Shown: positions 27,098-36,967 of the stretch, piece after piece
Numbering within the stretch: position 1 is the stretch's first letter
Layout: each line of letters begins with the position of its first letter
Assembly (NCBI RefSeq): GCF_018449725.1
Contig: NZ_JAAVVC010000023.1
Span: forward strand, 62,001-126,000
From: Pseudomonas sp. dw_612
GTDB lineage: Bacteria; Pseudomonadota; Gammaproteobacteria; Pseudomonadales; Pseudomonadaceae
Reading direction: 5' to 3'
Length of the DNA stretch: 64,000 nt
Notes under the pieces: model-generated
Database searches by the model: none
What the model saw: only the letters and a program-made list of their open reading frames with translations
Told to the model about the DNA's origin: nothing
Program-made: the position numbers and the translations under genes

Positions 27098-28012
27098 TCA
27101 GCGAAGCCTAGGGTGATTCTCCTCCAGAGCGCAAGGCGTACCGGCGGCCGTGGTCTTGCCAAATGTTTGAACCGCCGTGCGGATCAGCCAGCCGGCGAGG
27201 ATGAACGGCGCGGTGAGCGTCGGCAGACCGATGGCGGCAAACACCGGCGTCAGCAACAGCGCCGATGCGATGCCGACCAAAGGCAGCCACGGCTGCTGGC
27301 GCTGGGAGCTGAAGGCGAGGGCGGCGAGCACGGCGTTGTAACCACCGAGGCCGATCAATGCGCTATAGAAGTCATGATGCAGCAGGCTCCAGGCCATGCC
27401 CGCGACGGACGCCAGCAACGCCCAGCAGAAGGCACGGCGATCAGCGATCAGCAAACCCACGGCAATCATCGCACCGGCCAGCGGATGGCCGAGGAACATC
27501 ACCTGGCCGAGGCCTTTGAGGGGCGCGGCGAGCATGTTCAGCGCACTGACTTCGATCAAGTGCGCGGTTGTCGACGGTGTGGCGAAGCACAGCAGCAACC
27601 AGCTCATCCCCACGAAGGGCGCCGTATAGGCAGGCAGGTATTGGCTGACCCGTGCACGTTTGAGCCACTGTTGAGTAATCATCGCGCTCAGCCCGCCGCA
27701 GGCAATGATGACCAGGGGCAACATCGCGGACCAAGGGAAATACAGGCTCAGCAGCAGGCCGAGCAGGACACCGTTGTAACTGAACAGCCCGGCCTGGCGA
27801 TCAGCCTTGGCATAGCCGCGACGTTGCGCGGTGAGCAACCCGGCGACCCCGCCCAGCAGCGCACCGCCGAGCAGCGTCGGCGCGGTAAAAAGAATCGCCA
27901 ACAGGCACAGCAGACCGCACAGCGGATGGCGCTGGAGGAAGATCTGACTGAAACCGTTGAGCAGGGCAGTGGCCCAGTCGGGGCAGTGGGTGTTGAAGTG
28001 GTTGGCAGGCAT
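27098..28012 (-). CDS. Urea transporter (UT family)
   Basis: 304-residue membrane protein with about ten TM segments in two repeats and the UT-family features LFSYNGVLLGLLLSLYF and LIGLGGYNAVLAALAF (one Asn-Gly/Asn-Ala motif in each half). It gives facilitated urea diffusion across the inner membrane. No urease genes are seen in the window. A weak ribosome binding site precedes the ATG. Confidence 0.88.
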   Translation of the reverse strand: MPANHFNTHCPDWATALLNGFSQIFLQRHPLCGLLCLLAILFTAPTLLGGALLGGVAGLLTAQRRGYAKADRQAGLFSYNGVLLGLLLSLYFPWSAMLPLVIIACGGLSAMITQQWLKRARVSQYLPAYTAPFVGMSWLLLCFATPSTTAHLIEVSALNMLAAPLKGLGQVMFLGHPLAGAMIAVGLLIADRRAFCWALLASVAGMAWSLLHHDFYSALIGLGGYNAVLAALAFSSQRQQPWLPLVGIASALLLTPVFAAIGLPTLTAPFILAGWLIRTAVQTFGKTTAAGTPCALEENHPRLR

Positions 28013-28052
28013 GATGAAGTCTTTGGTGTGTCAGGGAGACTGAGTCGCCCCA

Positions 28053-28117
28053 TTCGCGAGCAAGCCCGCTCCCACAGAAATACGCTGTCCCTGTAGGAGC
28101 GAGGCTTGCCCGCGAAG
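28053..28117. repeat. REP unit pair of two subfamilies
   Basis: 28053-28075 is a reverse copy of the common REP; 28092-28117 is a forward copy of the related TGTAGGAGCGAGGCTTGCCC form. They sit between pyk and the urea transporter gene. Confidence 0.85.
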
Positions 28118-28132
28118 AGGCCGGTACAGGCG

Positions 28133-29548
28133 CTAAATCAACGTCTCGATACGCAATGAATTAGTCGACCCCGGCTGCCCAAACGGCACCCCCGCGGTAA
28201 TCAACAACGTATCGCCGCGCTGCGCCATGCCTTGCGCCTGGGCAATCTCCAGCGCCGTCGAGCACACCTCATCGACCTGCCGCAGCCGATCATTCACCAC
28301 CGAGTGCACGCCCCACGCCACGGTCAGGCGGCGAGCGGTTTGCAGATTGGGCGTGAGGTTCAGGATCGGCACCGTCGGCCGCTCCCGCGCCGCTCGCAAA
28401 CTCGAAGTGCCGGACTCGCTGTAATTCACCAGCACCGCCACCGGCAGCACATTACTGATGCGCCGAATCGCACAACTGATCGCATCTGAAACCGTGGCTT
28501 CAGCCTTCGGCCGGCTCACGTCCAATTGCGTCTGATAATCCGGACCGTTCTCCACCTGGCGGATGATCTTGCTCATCATCTGCACCGCTTCCAGCGGGTA
28601 TTCGCCGGACGCGGTTTCCGCCGACAGCATCACCGCATCCGCGCCTTCCGCTACGGCGTTGGCCACGTCGGTGACCTCGGCGCGGGTCGGGGCCGGGGAG
28701 AAGCGCATCGATTCCAGCATCTGTGTCGCCACCACCACCGGCTTACCGAGTTCGCGGCAAACGGTGATGATGTTTTTCTGGATCTGCGGCACGCTCTCGG
28801 CCGGCACTTCCACGCCCAGGTCTCCGCGAGCGACCATGATTGCGTCGCTCAACTCAGCAATTTCCCGCAGATGAGTCACCGCCGACGGCTTCTCGATCTT
28901 CGCCATCAAAAACGCTTTGTCGCCGATCAACGCCCGGGCTTCCTGGATATCTTCCGGGCGCTGCACAAACGACAGCGCCACCCAGTCCACACCCAGCTCC
29001 AGACCGAAGCTCAAATCGCGACGATCCTTGGCGGTCAGCGGGCTCAGGTCGAGCACCGCTTGCGGCACGTTCACGCCTTTGCGGTCTGACAATTCGCCGC
29101 CATTCAACACCGTGGTGTCGATCGCGTCGGAATACTTGGTCACCACCCGCAGCCGCAACTTGCCGTCGTCCAGCAGCAGGTCCATTCCCGGCTCCAGGGC
29201 GGCAATGATTTCCGGATGCGGCAGGTTGACCCGGCGTTCATCTCCCGGCGTCGAATCGAGGTCCAGGCGCAGGGCCTGGCCGCGATGCAATTGCACCTTG
29301 CCCTCGGCAAACTTGCCGACCCGCAGTTTCGGGCCTTGCAGGTCCATCAGGATGCCGAGCGGGTAATTCAGTTGACGTTCGACTTCACGAATCCACTGAT
29401 AACGCTGGGCATGGTCAGCGTGATCGCCGTGGCTGAAATTCAGGCGAAAGATATTGACCCCGGCCTCGACCAACTCGCGGATGTCTTCGATCCCGTCAGT
29501 CGCCGGACCCAGGGTGGCGAGGATTTTGACCTTTTTATCAGGCGTCAT
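28133..29548 (-). CDS. pyk: Pyruvate kinase
   Basis: 471 residues, full length. Substrate and metal motifs are present: the N-terminal ATLGPA, FRLNFSHGD near residues 33-41, catalytic Lys in FLMAKIEKPSAV, and MVARGDLGVEVP. It makes pyruvate and ATP from PEP. It is the last gene of the gcl operon; the start overlaps the ttuD 3' end by 11 bases. Whether this is the PykA or PykF paralogue cannot be settled here, but the location fits the glyoxylate-linked copy. Confidence 0.95.
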   Translation of the reverse strand: MTPDKKVKILATLGPATDGIEDIRELVEAGVNIFRLNFSHGDHADHAQRYQWIREVERQLNYPLGILMDLQGPKLRVGKFAEGKVQLHRGQALRLDLDSTPGDERRVNLPHPEIIAALEPGMDLLLDDGKLRLRVVTKYSDAIDTTVLNGGELSDRKGVNVPQAVLDLSPLTAKDRRDLSFGLELGVDWVALSFVQRPEDIQEARALIGDKAFLMAKIEKPSAVTHLREIAELSDAIMVARGDLGVEVPAESVPQIQKNIITVCRELGKPVVVATQMLESMRFSPAPTRAEVTDVANAVAEGADAVMLSAETASGEYPLEAVQMMSKIIRQVENGPDYQTQLDVSRPKAEATVSDAISCAIRRISNVLPVAVLVNYSESGTSSLRAARERPTVPILNLTPNLQTARRLTVAWGVHSVVNDRLRQVDEVCSTALEIAQAQGMAQRGDTLLITAGVPFGQPGSTNSLRIETLI

Positions 29549-30818
29549 TTTTTGTGCTCTCGAGGATCAGGATGGCGCGGAAGTCGTTGACGTTGGTGCG
29601 GGTCGGCTCGGTGACGATCAGGGCATCCAGCGCCTCGAAATAGCCGTAGCCATTGTTGTTGTCCAACTCGTCGCTGGCGCTCAGACCGAGGGCAATGGCG
29701 CGGGCGTAGCTGTCCGGGGTCATGATTGCGCCGGCGTTGTCTTCGGAGCCATCGATGCCATCGGTGTCACCGGCCAGGGCGTAGACGCCTGGCAGGCCTT
29801 TGAGGCTGTCGGTCAGGCTCAACAGGAATTCGGCGTTACGCCCGCCGCGTCCATTGCCGCGCACGGTGACCGTGGTTTCGCCGCCGGAGAGAATCACGCA
29901 CGGCGCCGCCAAGGGCTGGCCATGCAGGACGATTTGCCGGGCGATGCCGGCGTGGACTTTCGCCACTTCCCGGGATTCACCTTCCAGATCGCCGAGGATC
30001 AGCGGGCTGAAACCCGCCTGACGGCATTTCACCGCCGCCGCTTCCAGGGATTGCTGTGGGCGGGCGATCAGTTGGAAGTGATTGCGTGTCAGGCTCGGAT
30101 CGCCGGGTTTGACGGTTTCCGATTCCGGGCTTTGCAGCCAGGTGCGCACTGAGGCCGGGACTTCGATGCTGTAGCGTTTGAGGATCGCCAGGGCTTCGGC
30201 GGACGTGCTCGGATCGGCCACGGTCGGGCCGGAAGCGATGACGGTCGCGAGATCGCCCGGCACATCGGAAATCGCGTAGGTATACACAGTCGCCGGCCAG
30301 CAGGCCTTGCCGAGACGACCGCCCTTGATCGCCGAGAGGTGCTTGCGCACGCAGTTCATCTCGCCGATGGTCGCGCCGGATTTGAGCAGGGCTTTGTTGA
30401 TCGATTGCTTGTCGGCGAGGGTAATGCCTGGCGCCGGCAGGGCGAGCAGCGCCGAGCCACCGCCGGACAGCAGGAAGATCACGCGGTCGTCTTCGCTCAG
30501 GTTGCTGACCAGTTCCAGCACCCGTTTGGCCACGGCCAATCCGGCCGCATCCGGTACCGGATGCGCGGCTTCGACCACTTCGATTTTTTCGCAAGGGGCG
30601 CCGTGGCCGTAGCGGGTCACCACCAGGCCGGAGACTTCGCCCTGCCAGCAGCGCTCGACCACTTGGGCCATGGCGGCTGCGGCTTTGCCGGCGCCGATCA
30701 CAATCACGCGACCGCTGCGATCTTTGGGTAAATGGGCTTCAAGGACTTGCTGCGGATGGGCCGCGTCGATGGCTGTGGCAAACAGTTCGCGCAGCAGGTG
30801 TTGCGGATCGACCGACAT
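29538..30818 (-). CDS. ttuD: Glycerate kinase type II / hydroxypyruvate reductase family (TtuD)
   Basis: 426-residue MOFRL-family protein. It has the glycine-rich LLSGGGSALLALPAPG motif, the GGRNAEFLL segment and the C-terminal GDTDGIDGSEDNAGAI signature (about residues 343-358). In this family D-glycerate 2-kinases and proteins once called hydroxypyruvate reductase are mixed. In an operon with gcl, hyi, glxR and pyk the job is phosphorylation of glycerate to 2-phosphoglycerate. Confidence 0.9.
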   Translation of the reverse strand: MSVDPQHLLRELFATAIDAAHPQQVLEAHLPKDRSGRVIVIGAGKAAAAMAQVVERCWQGEVSGLVVTRYGHGAPCEKIEVVEAAHPVPDAAGLAVAKRVLELVSNLSEDDRVIFLLSGGGSALLALPAPGITLADKQSINKALLKSGATIGEMNCVRKHLSAIKGGRLGKACWPATVYTYAISDVPGDLATVIASGPTVADPSTSAEALAILKRYSIEVPASVRTWLQSPESETVKPGDPSLTRNHFQLIARPQQSLEAAAVKCRQAGFSPLILGDLEGESREVAKVHAGIARQIVLHGQPLAAPCVILSGGETTVTVRGNGRGGRNAEFLLSLTDSLKGLPGVYALAGDTDGIDGSEDNAGAIMTPDSYARAIALGLSASDELDNNNGYGYFEALDALIVTEPTRTNVNDFRAILILESTKNDA

Positions 30819-30865
30819 GGCGGGCTCCCGGAATTCTTGTTATTTGGAGGGCAACTCGGTTCCTT

Positions 30866-30953
30866 GTGGGAGCGGACTTGCTCGCGAAAGCGGTATGTCA
30901 GGCGACATCAATATTGACTGTGCCGGCGCCTTCGCGAGCAAGCCCGCTCCCAC
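30866..30953. repeat. REP doublet between ttuD and glxR
   Basis: Forward unit 30866-30888 (one variant base, CGGACTTG) and reverse unit 30931-30953, inside the glyoxylate operon. Confidence 0.92.
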
Positions 30954-30970
30954 AGGGTTTTGTGCAGGGC

Positions 30971-31864
30971 TTATTTGTTATCGCGAATCGAGAAATTCGC
31001 CATGTGTTCCAGGCCCTTGATCAGCGCCGAGTGGTCCCAGTTGCTGCCGCCGATGGCCGCGCAGGTGCTGAACACTTGCTGGGCGTTGGCGGTGTTCGGC
31101 AGGTTGATGTTCAGTTCCTTGGCGCCTTGCAGGGCCAGGTTCAGGTCCTTCTGGTGCAGGCTGATGCGGAAGCCTGGATCGAAGGTGCCTTTGATCATGC
31201 GCTCGCCGTGCACTTCGAGGATCTTCGAGGACGCGAAACCGCCCATCAGCGCTTCACGCACCTTGGCTGGATCGGCACCGTTTTTCGAGGCGAACAACAG
31301 GGCTTCAGCCACGGCCTGGATGTTCAGCGCGACGATGATCTGGTTCGCCACTTTCGCGGTTTGACCGTCGCCGTTGCCACCGACCAGGGTGATGTTTTTG
31401 CCCATGGCCTGGAACAGTGGCAAGGCGCGTTCGAAGGCGTCGGCATCGCCGCCGATCATGATGCTCAGGCTCGCAGCTTTGGCGCCGACTTCACCGCCGG
31501 ATACCGGCGCGTCGAGGTATTGGGCACCTTTTTCGTTGATCTTGGCGGCGAAGGTTTTGGTGGCGGTCGGCGAGATCGAGCTCATGTCGATCACGACTTT
31601 GCCCTTGCCGACACCGGCAGCGATGCCGTCGGCGCGGAACAGCACGTCATCGACCTGCGGGGTATCCGGCACCATGATGATGATGAATTCGGCTTCTTGC
31701 GCGACTTCTTTCGGGTTGGCCAGGGCGACGGCGCCACCGGCGATCAGATCAGCCGGAGCAGCATCGTGATGCGCCGACAGGAACAGGCTGTGACCGGCTT
31801 TCTGCAGGTTCAACGCCATTGGGTGGCCCATGATGCCGGTGCCGATAAATCCGATTTTAGCCAT
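30971..31864 (-). CDS. glxR: 2-hydroxy-3-oxopropionate (tartronate semialdehyde) reductase
   Basis: 297 residues of the beta-hydroxyacid dehydrogenase family: Rossmann motif GFIGTGIMGHPMA at the N-terminus, the substrate signature APVSGGEVGA near residue 120, and catalytic Lys in GQTAKVANQI (about 171). It reduces the product of Gcl to D-glycerate. The AGAGGA ribosome binding site is good. Upstream hyi is separated by a REP-type pair. Confidence 0.95.
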   Translation of the reverse strand: MAKIGFIGTGIMGHPMALNLQKAGHSLFLSAHHDAAPADLIAGGAVALANPKEVAQEAEFIIIMVPDTPQVDDVLFRADGIAAGVGKGKVVIDMSSISPTATKTFAAKINEKGAQYLDAPVSGGEVGAKAASLSIMIGGDADAFERALPLFQAMGKNITLVGGNGDGQTAKVANQIIVALNIQAVAEALLFASKNGADPAKVREALMGGFASSKILEVHGERMIKGTFDPGFRISLHQKDLNLALQGAKELNINLPNTANAQQVFSTCAAIGGSNWDHSALIKGLEHMANFSIRDNK

Positions 31865-31926
31865 GAGAAAATCCTCTTGTTTTTATTGCTCTGGTCGCAA
31901 AATTCGTGGGGTGTCAGCGAGGGCGC

Positions 31927-31992
31927 CTTCGCGGGCAAGCCTCGCTCCTACAGACAGCCCGGCCCCTGTAGGAGCAAGGCTTGCCCGCGAAG
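31927..31992. repeat. REP-related inverted pair between glxR and hyi
   Basis: Reverse copy 31927-31952 and forward copy 31967-31992 of the TGTAGGAGCAAGGCTTGCCC subfamily, 14-base loop; the arms differ at one position (C/A). Confidence 0.9.
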
Positions 31993-32012
31993 AACGATGA
32001 CGCGGTCTTGGA

Positions 32013-32795
32013 TCAGATCGCGTTATGGGTTTTCAGCCAGCCGAGGCCTGCTTCGGTGGTGGTTAGCGGCTTGTATTCGCAACCAACCCAACCCTGATAA
32101 CCAATGCGATCGAGGTGTTCGAACAGAAAGCGGTAGTTGATTTCACCGGTGCCCGGCTCATTGCGCCCCGGGTTGTCCGCCAACTGCACATGGTTGATCT
32201 CGCCCAGGTGCGATTGCAGGGTGCGGGCCAGGTCGCCTTCCATGATTTGCATGTGGTAGATGTCGTATTGCAGGAACAGGTTGGCGCTGCCGACCTGTTC
32301 GCGAATCGACAGGGCTTGCGCCGTGTTGTTCAGGTAGAAACCGGGAATGTCGCGGGTGTTGATCGCTTCCATCACCAATTTGATGCCCGCCGCTTGCAGC
32401 TTGTCGGCGGCGTACTTGAGGTTGCTGACAAAGGTTTTTTCCACGGTGGCGTCGTCGACGTTTTGTGGACGGATACCCGCCAGGCAGTTGATCTGGGTAT
32501 TGCCTAGCACCTTGGCGTAAGCGATGGCCAGATCAACTCCGGCGCGGAACTCTTCGACCCGATCCGGCAGGCACGCGATACCGCGTTCGCCCTTGGCCCA
32601 GTCGCCGGCCGGCAGGTTGAACAGCACCTGGGTCAGGCCATTGGCATCGAGCTTGGCCTTGATCTCAGCGGAGCTGAAGTCGTAGGGGAACAGGTACTCG
32701 ACACCACTGAAGCCGGCCTTGGCGGCCGCTTCAAAACGGGCGAGAAAATCCTGTTCGGTGAACAGCATGGACAGGTTGGCTGCGAAACGCGGCAT
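32013..32795 (-). CDS. hyi: Hydroxypyruvate isomerase
   Basis: 260-residue TIM-barrel enzyme (AP endonuclease 2-like fold) that interconverts hydroxypyruvate and tartronate semialdehyde. The start ATG 32795 gives MPRFAANLSMLFTEQDFLAR, matching Hyi; the frame is open for 38 codons upstream but that part is the inverted repeat. Metal/catalytic Glu residues in VMEAINTRDIPG and VGCEYKPL are conserved. Confidence 0.94.
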   Translation of the reverse strand: MPRFAANLSMLFTEQDFLARFEAAAKAGFSGVEYLFPYDFSSAEIKAKLDANGLTQVLFNLPAGDWAKGERGIACLPDRVEEFRAGVDLAIAYAKVLGNTQINCLAGIRPQNVDDATVEKTFVSNLKYAADKLQAAGIKLVMEAINTRDIPGFYLNNTAQALSIREQVGSANLFLQYDIYHMQIMEGDLARTLQSHLGEINHVQLADNPGRNEPGTGEINYRFLFEHLDRIGYQGWVGCEYKPLTTTEAGLGWLKTHNAI

Positions 32796-32819
32796 GGTGG
32801 TCTCCCGTAAAATATAGGA

Positions 32820-32940
32820 CCTGTAGCAGCTGCCGAGGCACGAGGCTGCGTTGGGCTGCGAAGCGGCCCCCGATGGCGGCCCTTCGATGGCGGTCCTGCG
32901 GACACGCAACGCAGCCTCGTGCCTCGGCAGCTGCTACAGG
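32820..32940. repeat. Perfect 34-bp inverted repeat between hyi and gcl
   Basis: Left arm 32820-32853 (CCTGTAGCAGCTGCCGAGGC...) and right arm 32907-32940, exact reverse complements. Same outer motif as 7103-7235. It lies inside the operon spacer. Confidence 0.92.
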
Positions 32941-32952
32941 TTCAGGTCATTC

Positions 32953-34728
<1,776 letters not shown>

Positions 34729-34755
34729 GGTTTTGGTGCCTCTTACGTTTTGTAA

Positions 34756-34765
34756 TTGTATACAA
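34756..34765. promoter_or_regulatory. Palindrome TTGTATACAA, gcl-proximal copy
   Basis: Perfect 10-base palindrome 28 bases upstream of the gcl start. An identical site lies at 34894-34903, 138 bases away. This is the style of site bound by GntR-type regulators; a candidate operator for the gcl operon. Confidence 0.5.
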
Positions 34766-34893
34766 GTGGCTTTGCGCAGAGTGTATTCACGGCGGACGGC
34801 GCAGGTCAATCCATTTTCTCAAGCGACTGTTTCATTCGTCGGAAGCCCGTTCTGCTGTGGCTTTTCGTCGCATGTGGCGCTTTTCGAGAATTA

Positions 34894-34903
34894 TTGTATA
34901 CAA
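34894..34903. promoter_or_regulatory. Palindrome TTGTATACAA, second copy
   Basis: Identical to the site at 34756-34765, in an AT-rich stretch within the 268-base divergent spacer, about 94 bases before the GlcG-like start. Confidence 0.5.
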
Positions 34904-34996
34904 ATAAATAATCTATTGTGTTCTATTTGTTGCATCGGACTGCGGCACAAAACCGCAGGCCCACCGCTTTCCCAATAACAAAATGAGGACGGCACC

Positions 34997-35437
34997 ATGA
35001 GCGCTTTAACCTTGAAAGACGCAGTCAACCTGACGACCCAGGCCATCGCCGCCGGGCGTGCAGTTTCCGCCGCACCCCTGACCATCGCGGTACTCGATGC
35101 CGGCGGCCATCTGATTTCTTTGCAACGCGAAGACGGCGCGAGCCTGCTACGCCCACACATCGCCATCGGCAAAGCCTGGGGCGCGATTGCCCTGGGCAAA
35201 GGCTCGCGTCTGCTGGCGCTGGATGCGCAACAACGACCGGCGTTTATTGCCGCGCTGAATAGCCTGGGGCAAGGCAGTGTGGTGCCGGCACCGGGTGGTG
35301 TGTTGATTCGGGATTCGGAGGGGAACGTGCTGGGGGCTGTCGGCATCAGCGGCGATCTGTCGGATGTGGATGAACAGTGCGCGATTAGCGCGATTGAAGC
35401 GCAGGGGTTGCGGGCGGATGCGGGGGTTAGTGCTTAA
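34997..35437 (+). CDS. GlcG/HbpS-family heme-binding-like protein
   Basis: 146 residues of the DUF336 (GlcG/HbpS) family, with LTIAVLDAGGHLISLQREDGA near residues 30-50 and the PGGVLIRD..G.V.GAVGISG turn near 96-115. GlcG proteins occur with glycolate and glyoxylate genes, and this one is divergent from gcl, so a link to glyoxylate metabolism is likely. The biochemical role is not known. GAGGAC precedes the ATG. Confidence 0.87.
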   Translation: MSALTLKDAVNLTTQAIAAGRAVSAAPLTIAVLDAGGHLISLQREDGASLLRPHIAIGKAWGAIALGKGSRLLALDAQQRPAFIAALNSLGQGSVVPAPGGVLIRDSEGNVLGAVGISGDLSDVDEQCAISAIEAQGLRADAGVSA

Positions 35438-35462
35438 GATCTTTGTTGATTGATCTGGCGCT

Positions 35463-35556
35463 TTCGCGAGCAAGCCCGCTCCCACAAGGGTTCGGTGGTG
35501 GACACAAAATGTGTGAATACCACAAATCCCCCTGTGGGAGCGGGCTTGCTCGCGAA
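35463..35556. repeat. REP doublet upstream of the RAYT gene (tail-to-tail)
   Basis: Reverse unit 35463-35485 followed by forward unit 35534-35556. The order is opposite to most other doublets in this window. Confidence 0.92.
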
Positions 35557-35653
35557 GGCGATCCTCCAGACACATCCAGCTAAAAGTCTGAACCACCATC
35601 TCCTGACCTCAGGTCTAGCCTTCTCATGACTCAATCATGAAAGGGGCAAAGGA

Positions 35654-36112
35654 ATGCCTGAGCTGTCAGCTTCACACCGTCTGCGCATCGGCCGCTACGC
35701 CGAGCAAAACCGCATATACCTTCTAACTGCCAACACTCTCATGCGAGAACCTGTTTTCAGGGACTACATCCTGGGCCGGATGGTCGTGCACCAATTCAAG
35801 CAAGCACAGGATCAGGGGTTTGCCGACACTTTGGCTTTTGTCGTCATGCCTGACCATTTTCATTGGTTGATCCAGCTGCAAAAAGGGTCACTGGGCCAGT
35901 TGATGTGCCAGACCAAATCTTTGAGTGCACGAGCAATCAATGAGGCCGCGGGCAGAACAGGCAGTCTCTGGCAGCAGGGGTTTCATGATCGTGCTTTGCG
36001 GCGAGAGGAGTGTTTGGTGAAGGTTGCGCGGTATGTGGTGGCCAACCCATTGCGGGTGGGCTTAGTGAAGCGGTATGGCGATTATCCGTTGTGGGATGCT
36101 ATTTGGCTTTAG
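35654..36112 (+). CDS. REP-associated tyrosine transposase (RAYT)
   Basis: 152-residue HUH-type Y1 transposase-like protein. The HUH motif is HFH (His68, His70 in VVMPDHFHWLIQL), and the catalytic Tyr is Tyr127 in the helix VARYVVANPLRVGLV. It is related to IS200/IS605 TnpA but fixed in the genome and thought to process REP sequences. REP doublets lie on both sides (35463-35556 and 36134-36208). The protein looks intact. Confidence 0.92.
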   Translation: MPELSASHRLRIGRYAEQNRIYLLTANTLMREPVFRDYILGRMVVHQFKQAQDQGFADTLAFVVMPDHFHWLIQLQKGSLGQLMCQTKSLSARAINEAAGRTGSLWQQGFHDRALRREECLVKVARYVVANPLRVGLVKRYGDYPLWDAIWL

Positions 36113-36133
36113 GCTTTGGACCGAGGTGCCCCC

Positions 36134-36208
36134 TTCGCGAGCAAGCCCGCTCCCACAAGGGATCTTCAGTGTTGCGGAGATCGAGTGTGGAAGCGAGCCT
36201 GCTCGCGA
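36134..36208. repeat. REP pair downstream of the RAYT gene, one unit diverged
   Basis: Reverse unit 36134-36156 matches the consensus. The forward unit 36186-36208 (GTGGAAGCGAGCCTGCTCG...) has three changes. Confidence 0.85.
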
Positions 36209-36227
36209 ACAGCCGCGCTGCGGTCTA

Positions 36228-36833
36228 TCAGTCCGGCTCACACCCCTTCAACACCAACCGAATAATCGTCTGCGCCGCCGCCTCGTAATCTGCTTCGTCC
36301 AGCTTGGCTTTGCCGGTCACCGCCGAGATCTGCCAGTCGAAGTCGGCATAGGTCTGGGTCGCGGCCCAAATGCTGAACATCAGGTGGTTGGGGTCGATAG
36401 GGGCGATTTGGTTGCGGTCGATCCAGGTCTGGATGCAGTCGATGTTGTGTTTGGCCTGGCCGTTTAGGCGTTCGACCAGGTCGGCGCTCAGGTGCGGGGC
36501 GCCGTGCATGATTTCGCTGGCGAACACCTTGGAGGCGAAGGGCAGGTCGCGGGAGATGCGGATTTTGGAGCGGATGTAGCCACTCAGCACTTCGCTGGGC
36601 ACGCCGTCGGCGTTGAAGGGCGTCGAGGCCTGCAGGATCGGCTCGATGATGCTTTCCAGGACCTCGCGGTAGAGGTTTTCCTTGGATTTGAAGTAGTAGT
36701 AGACGTTGGGCTTGGGCAATCCCGCCTTGGCCGCGATATCACTGGTTTTGGTCGCAGCGAAGCCCTTGTCGGCAAATTCTTCACTGGCGGCACGCAGGAT
36801 CAGTTCTTTGTTGCGCTCGCGGATAGTGCTCAT
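36228..36833 (-). CDS. TetR-family regulator, RutR/YcdC-like
   Basis: 201 residues with an N-terminal TetR helix-turn-helix (about residues 26-48, FAATKTSDIAAKAGLPKPNVYYYF) and a C-terminal domain resembling RutR (IWAATQTYADFDWQISAVTG). RutR controls pyrimidine catabolism, but no rut genes are nearby. ATG 36833 is chosen as the start; an upstream in-frame ATG adds 13 unrelated residues. It is divergent from the DUF808 gene. Confidence 0.87.
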   Translation of the reverse strand: MSTIRERNKELILRAASEEFADKGFAATKTSDIAAKAGLPKPNVYYYFKSKENLYREVLESIIEPILQASTPFNADGVPSEVLSGYIRSKIRISRDLPFASKVFASEIMHGAPHLSADLVERLNGQAKHNIDCIQTWIDRNQIAPIDPNHLMFSIWAATQTYADFDWQISAVTGKAKLDEADYEAAAQTIIRLVLKGCEPD

Positions 36834-36929
36834 AAACCAGGTGGTTCCTTGCCTGTTCTGGCGGTTGCGCATGGTAGCACCGGCCTCGCGCGGCGCTCAA
36901 GAATGCCCCGTGCGACGCGCGGCCGCGCT

Positions 36930-36943
36930 ATGCTGCGCAGCAT
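36930..36943. promoter_or_regulatory. 14-bp palindrome overlapping the -10 region of the DUF808 gene
   Basis: Perfect palindrome ATGCTGCGCAGCAT in the TetR-DUF808 divergent spacer, 24 bases before the 36968 start. TATGCT within it could be a -10. It may be the TetR operator; this is inferred from position only. Confidence 0.35.
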
Positions 36944-36967
36944 CCATTCAAGAAGGAAGCCTGATTC

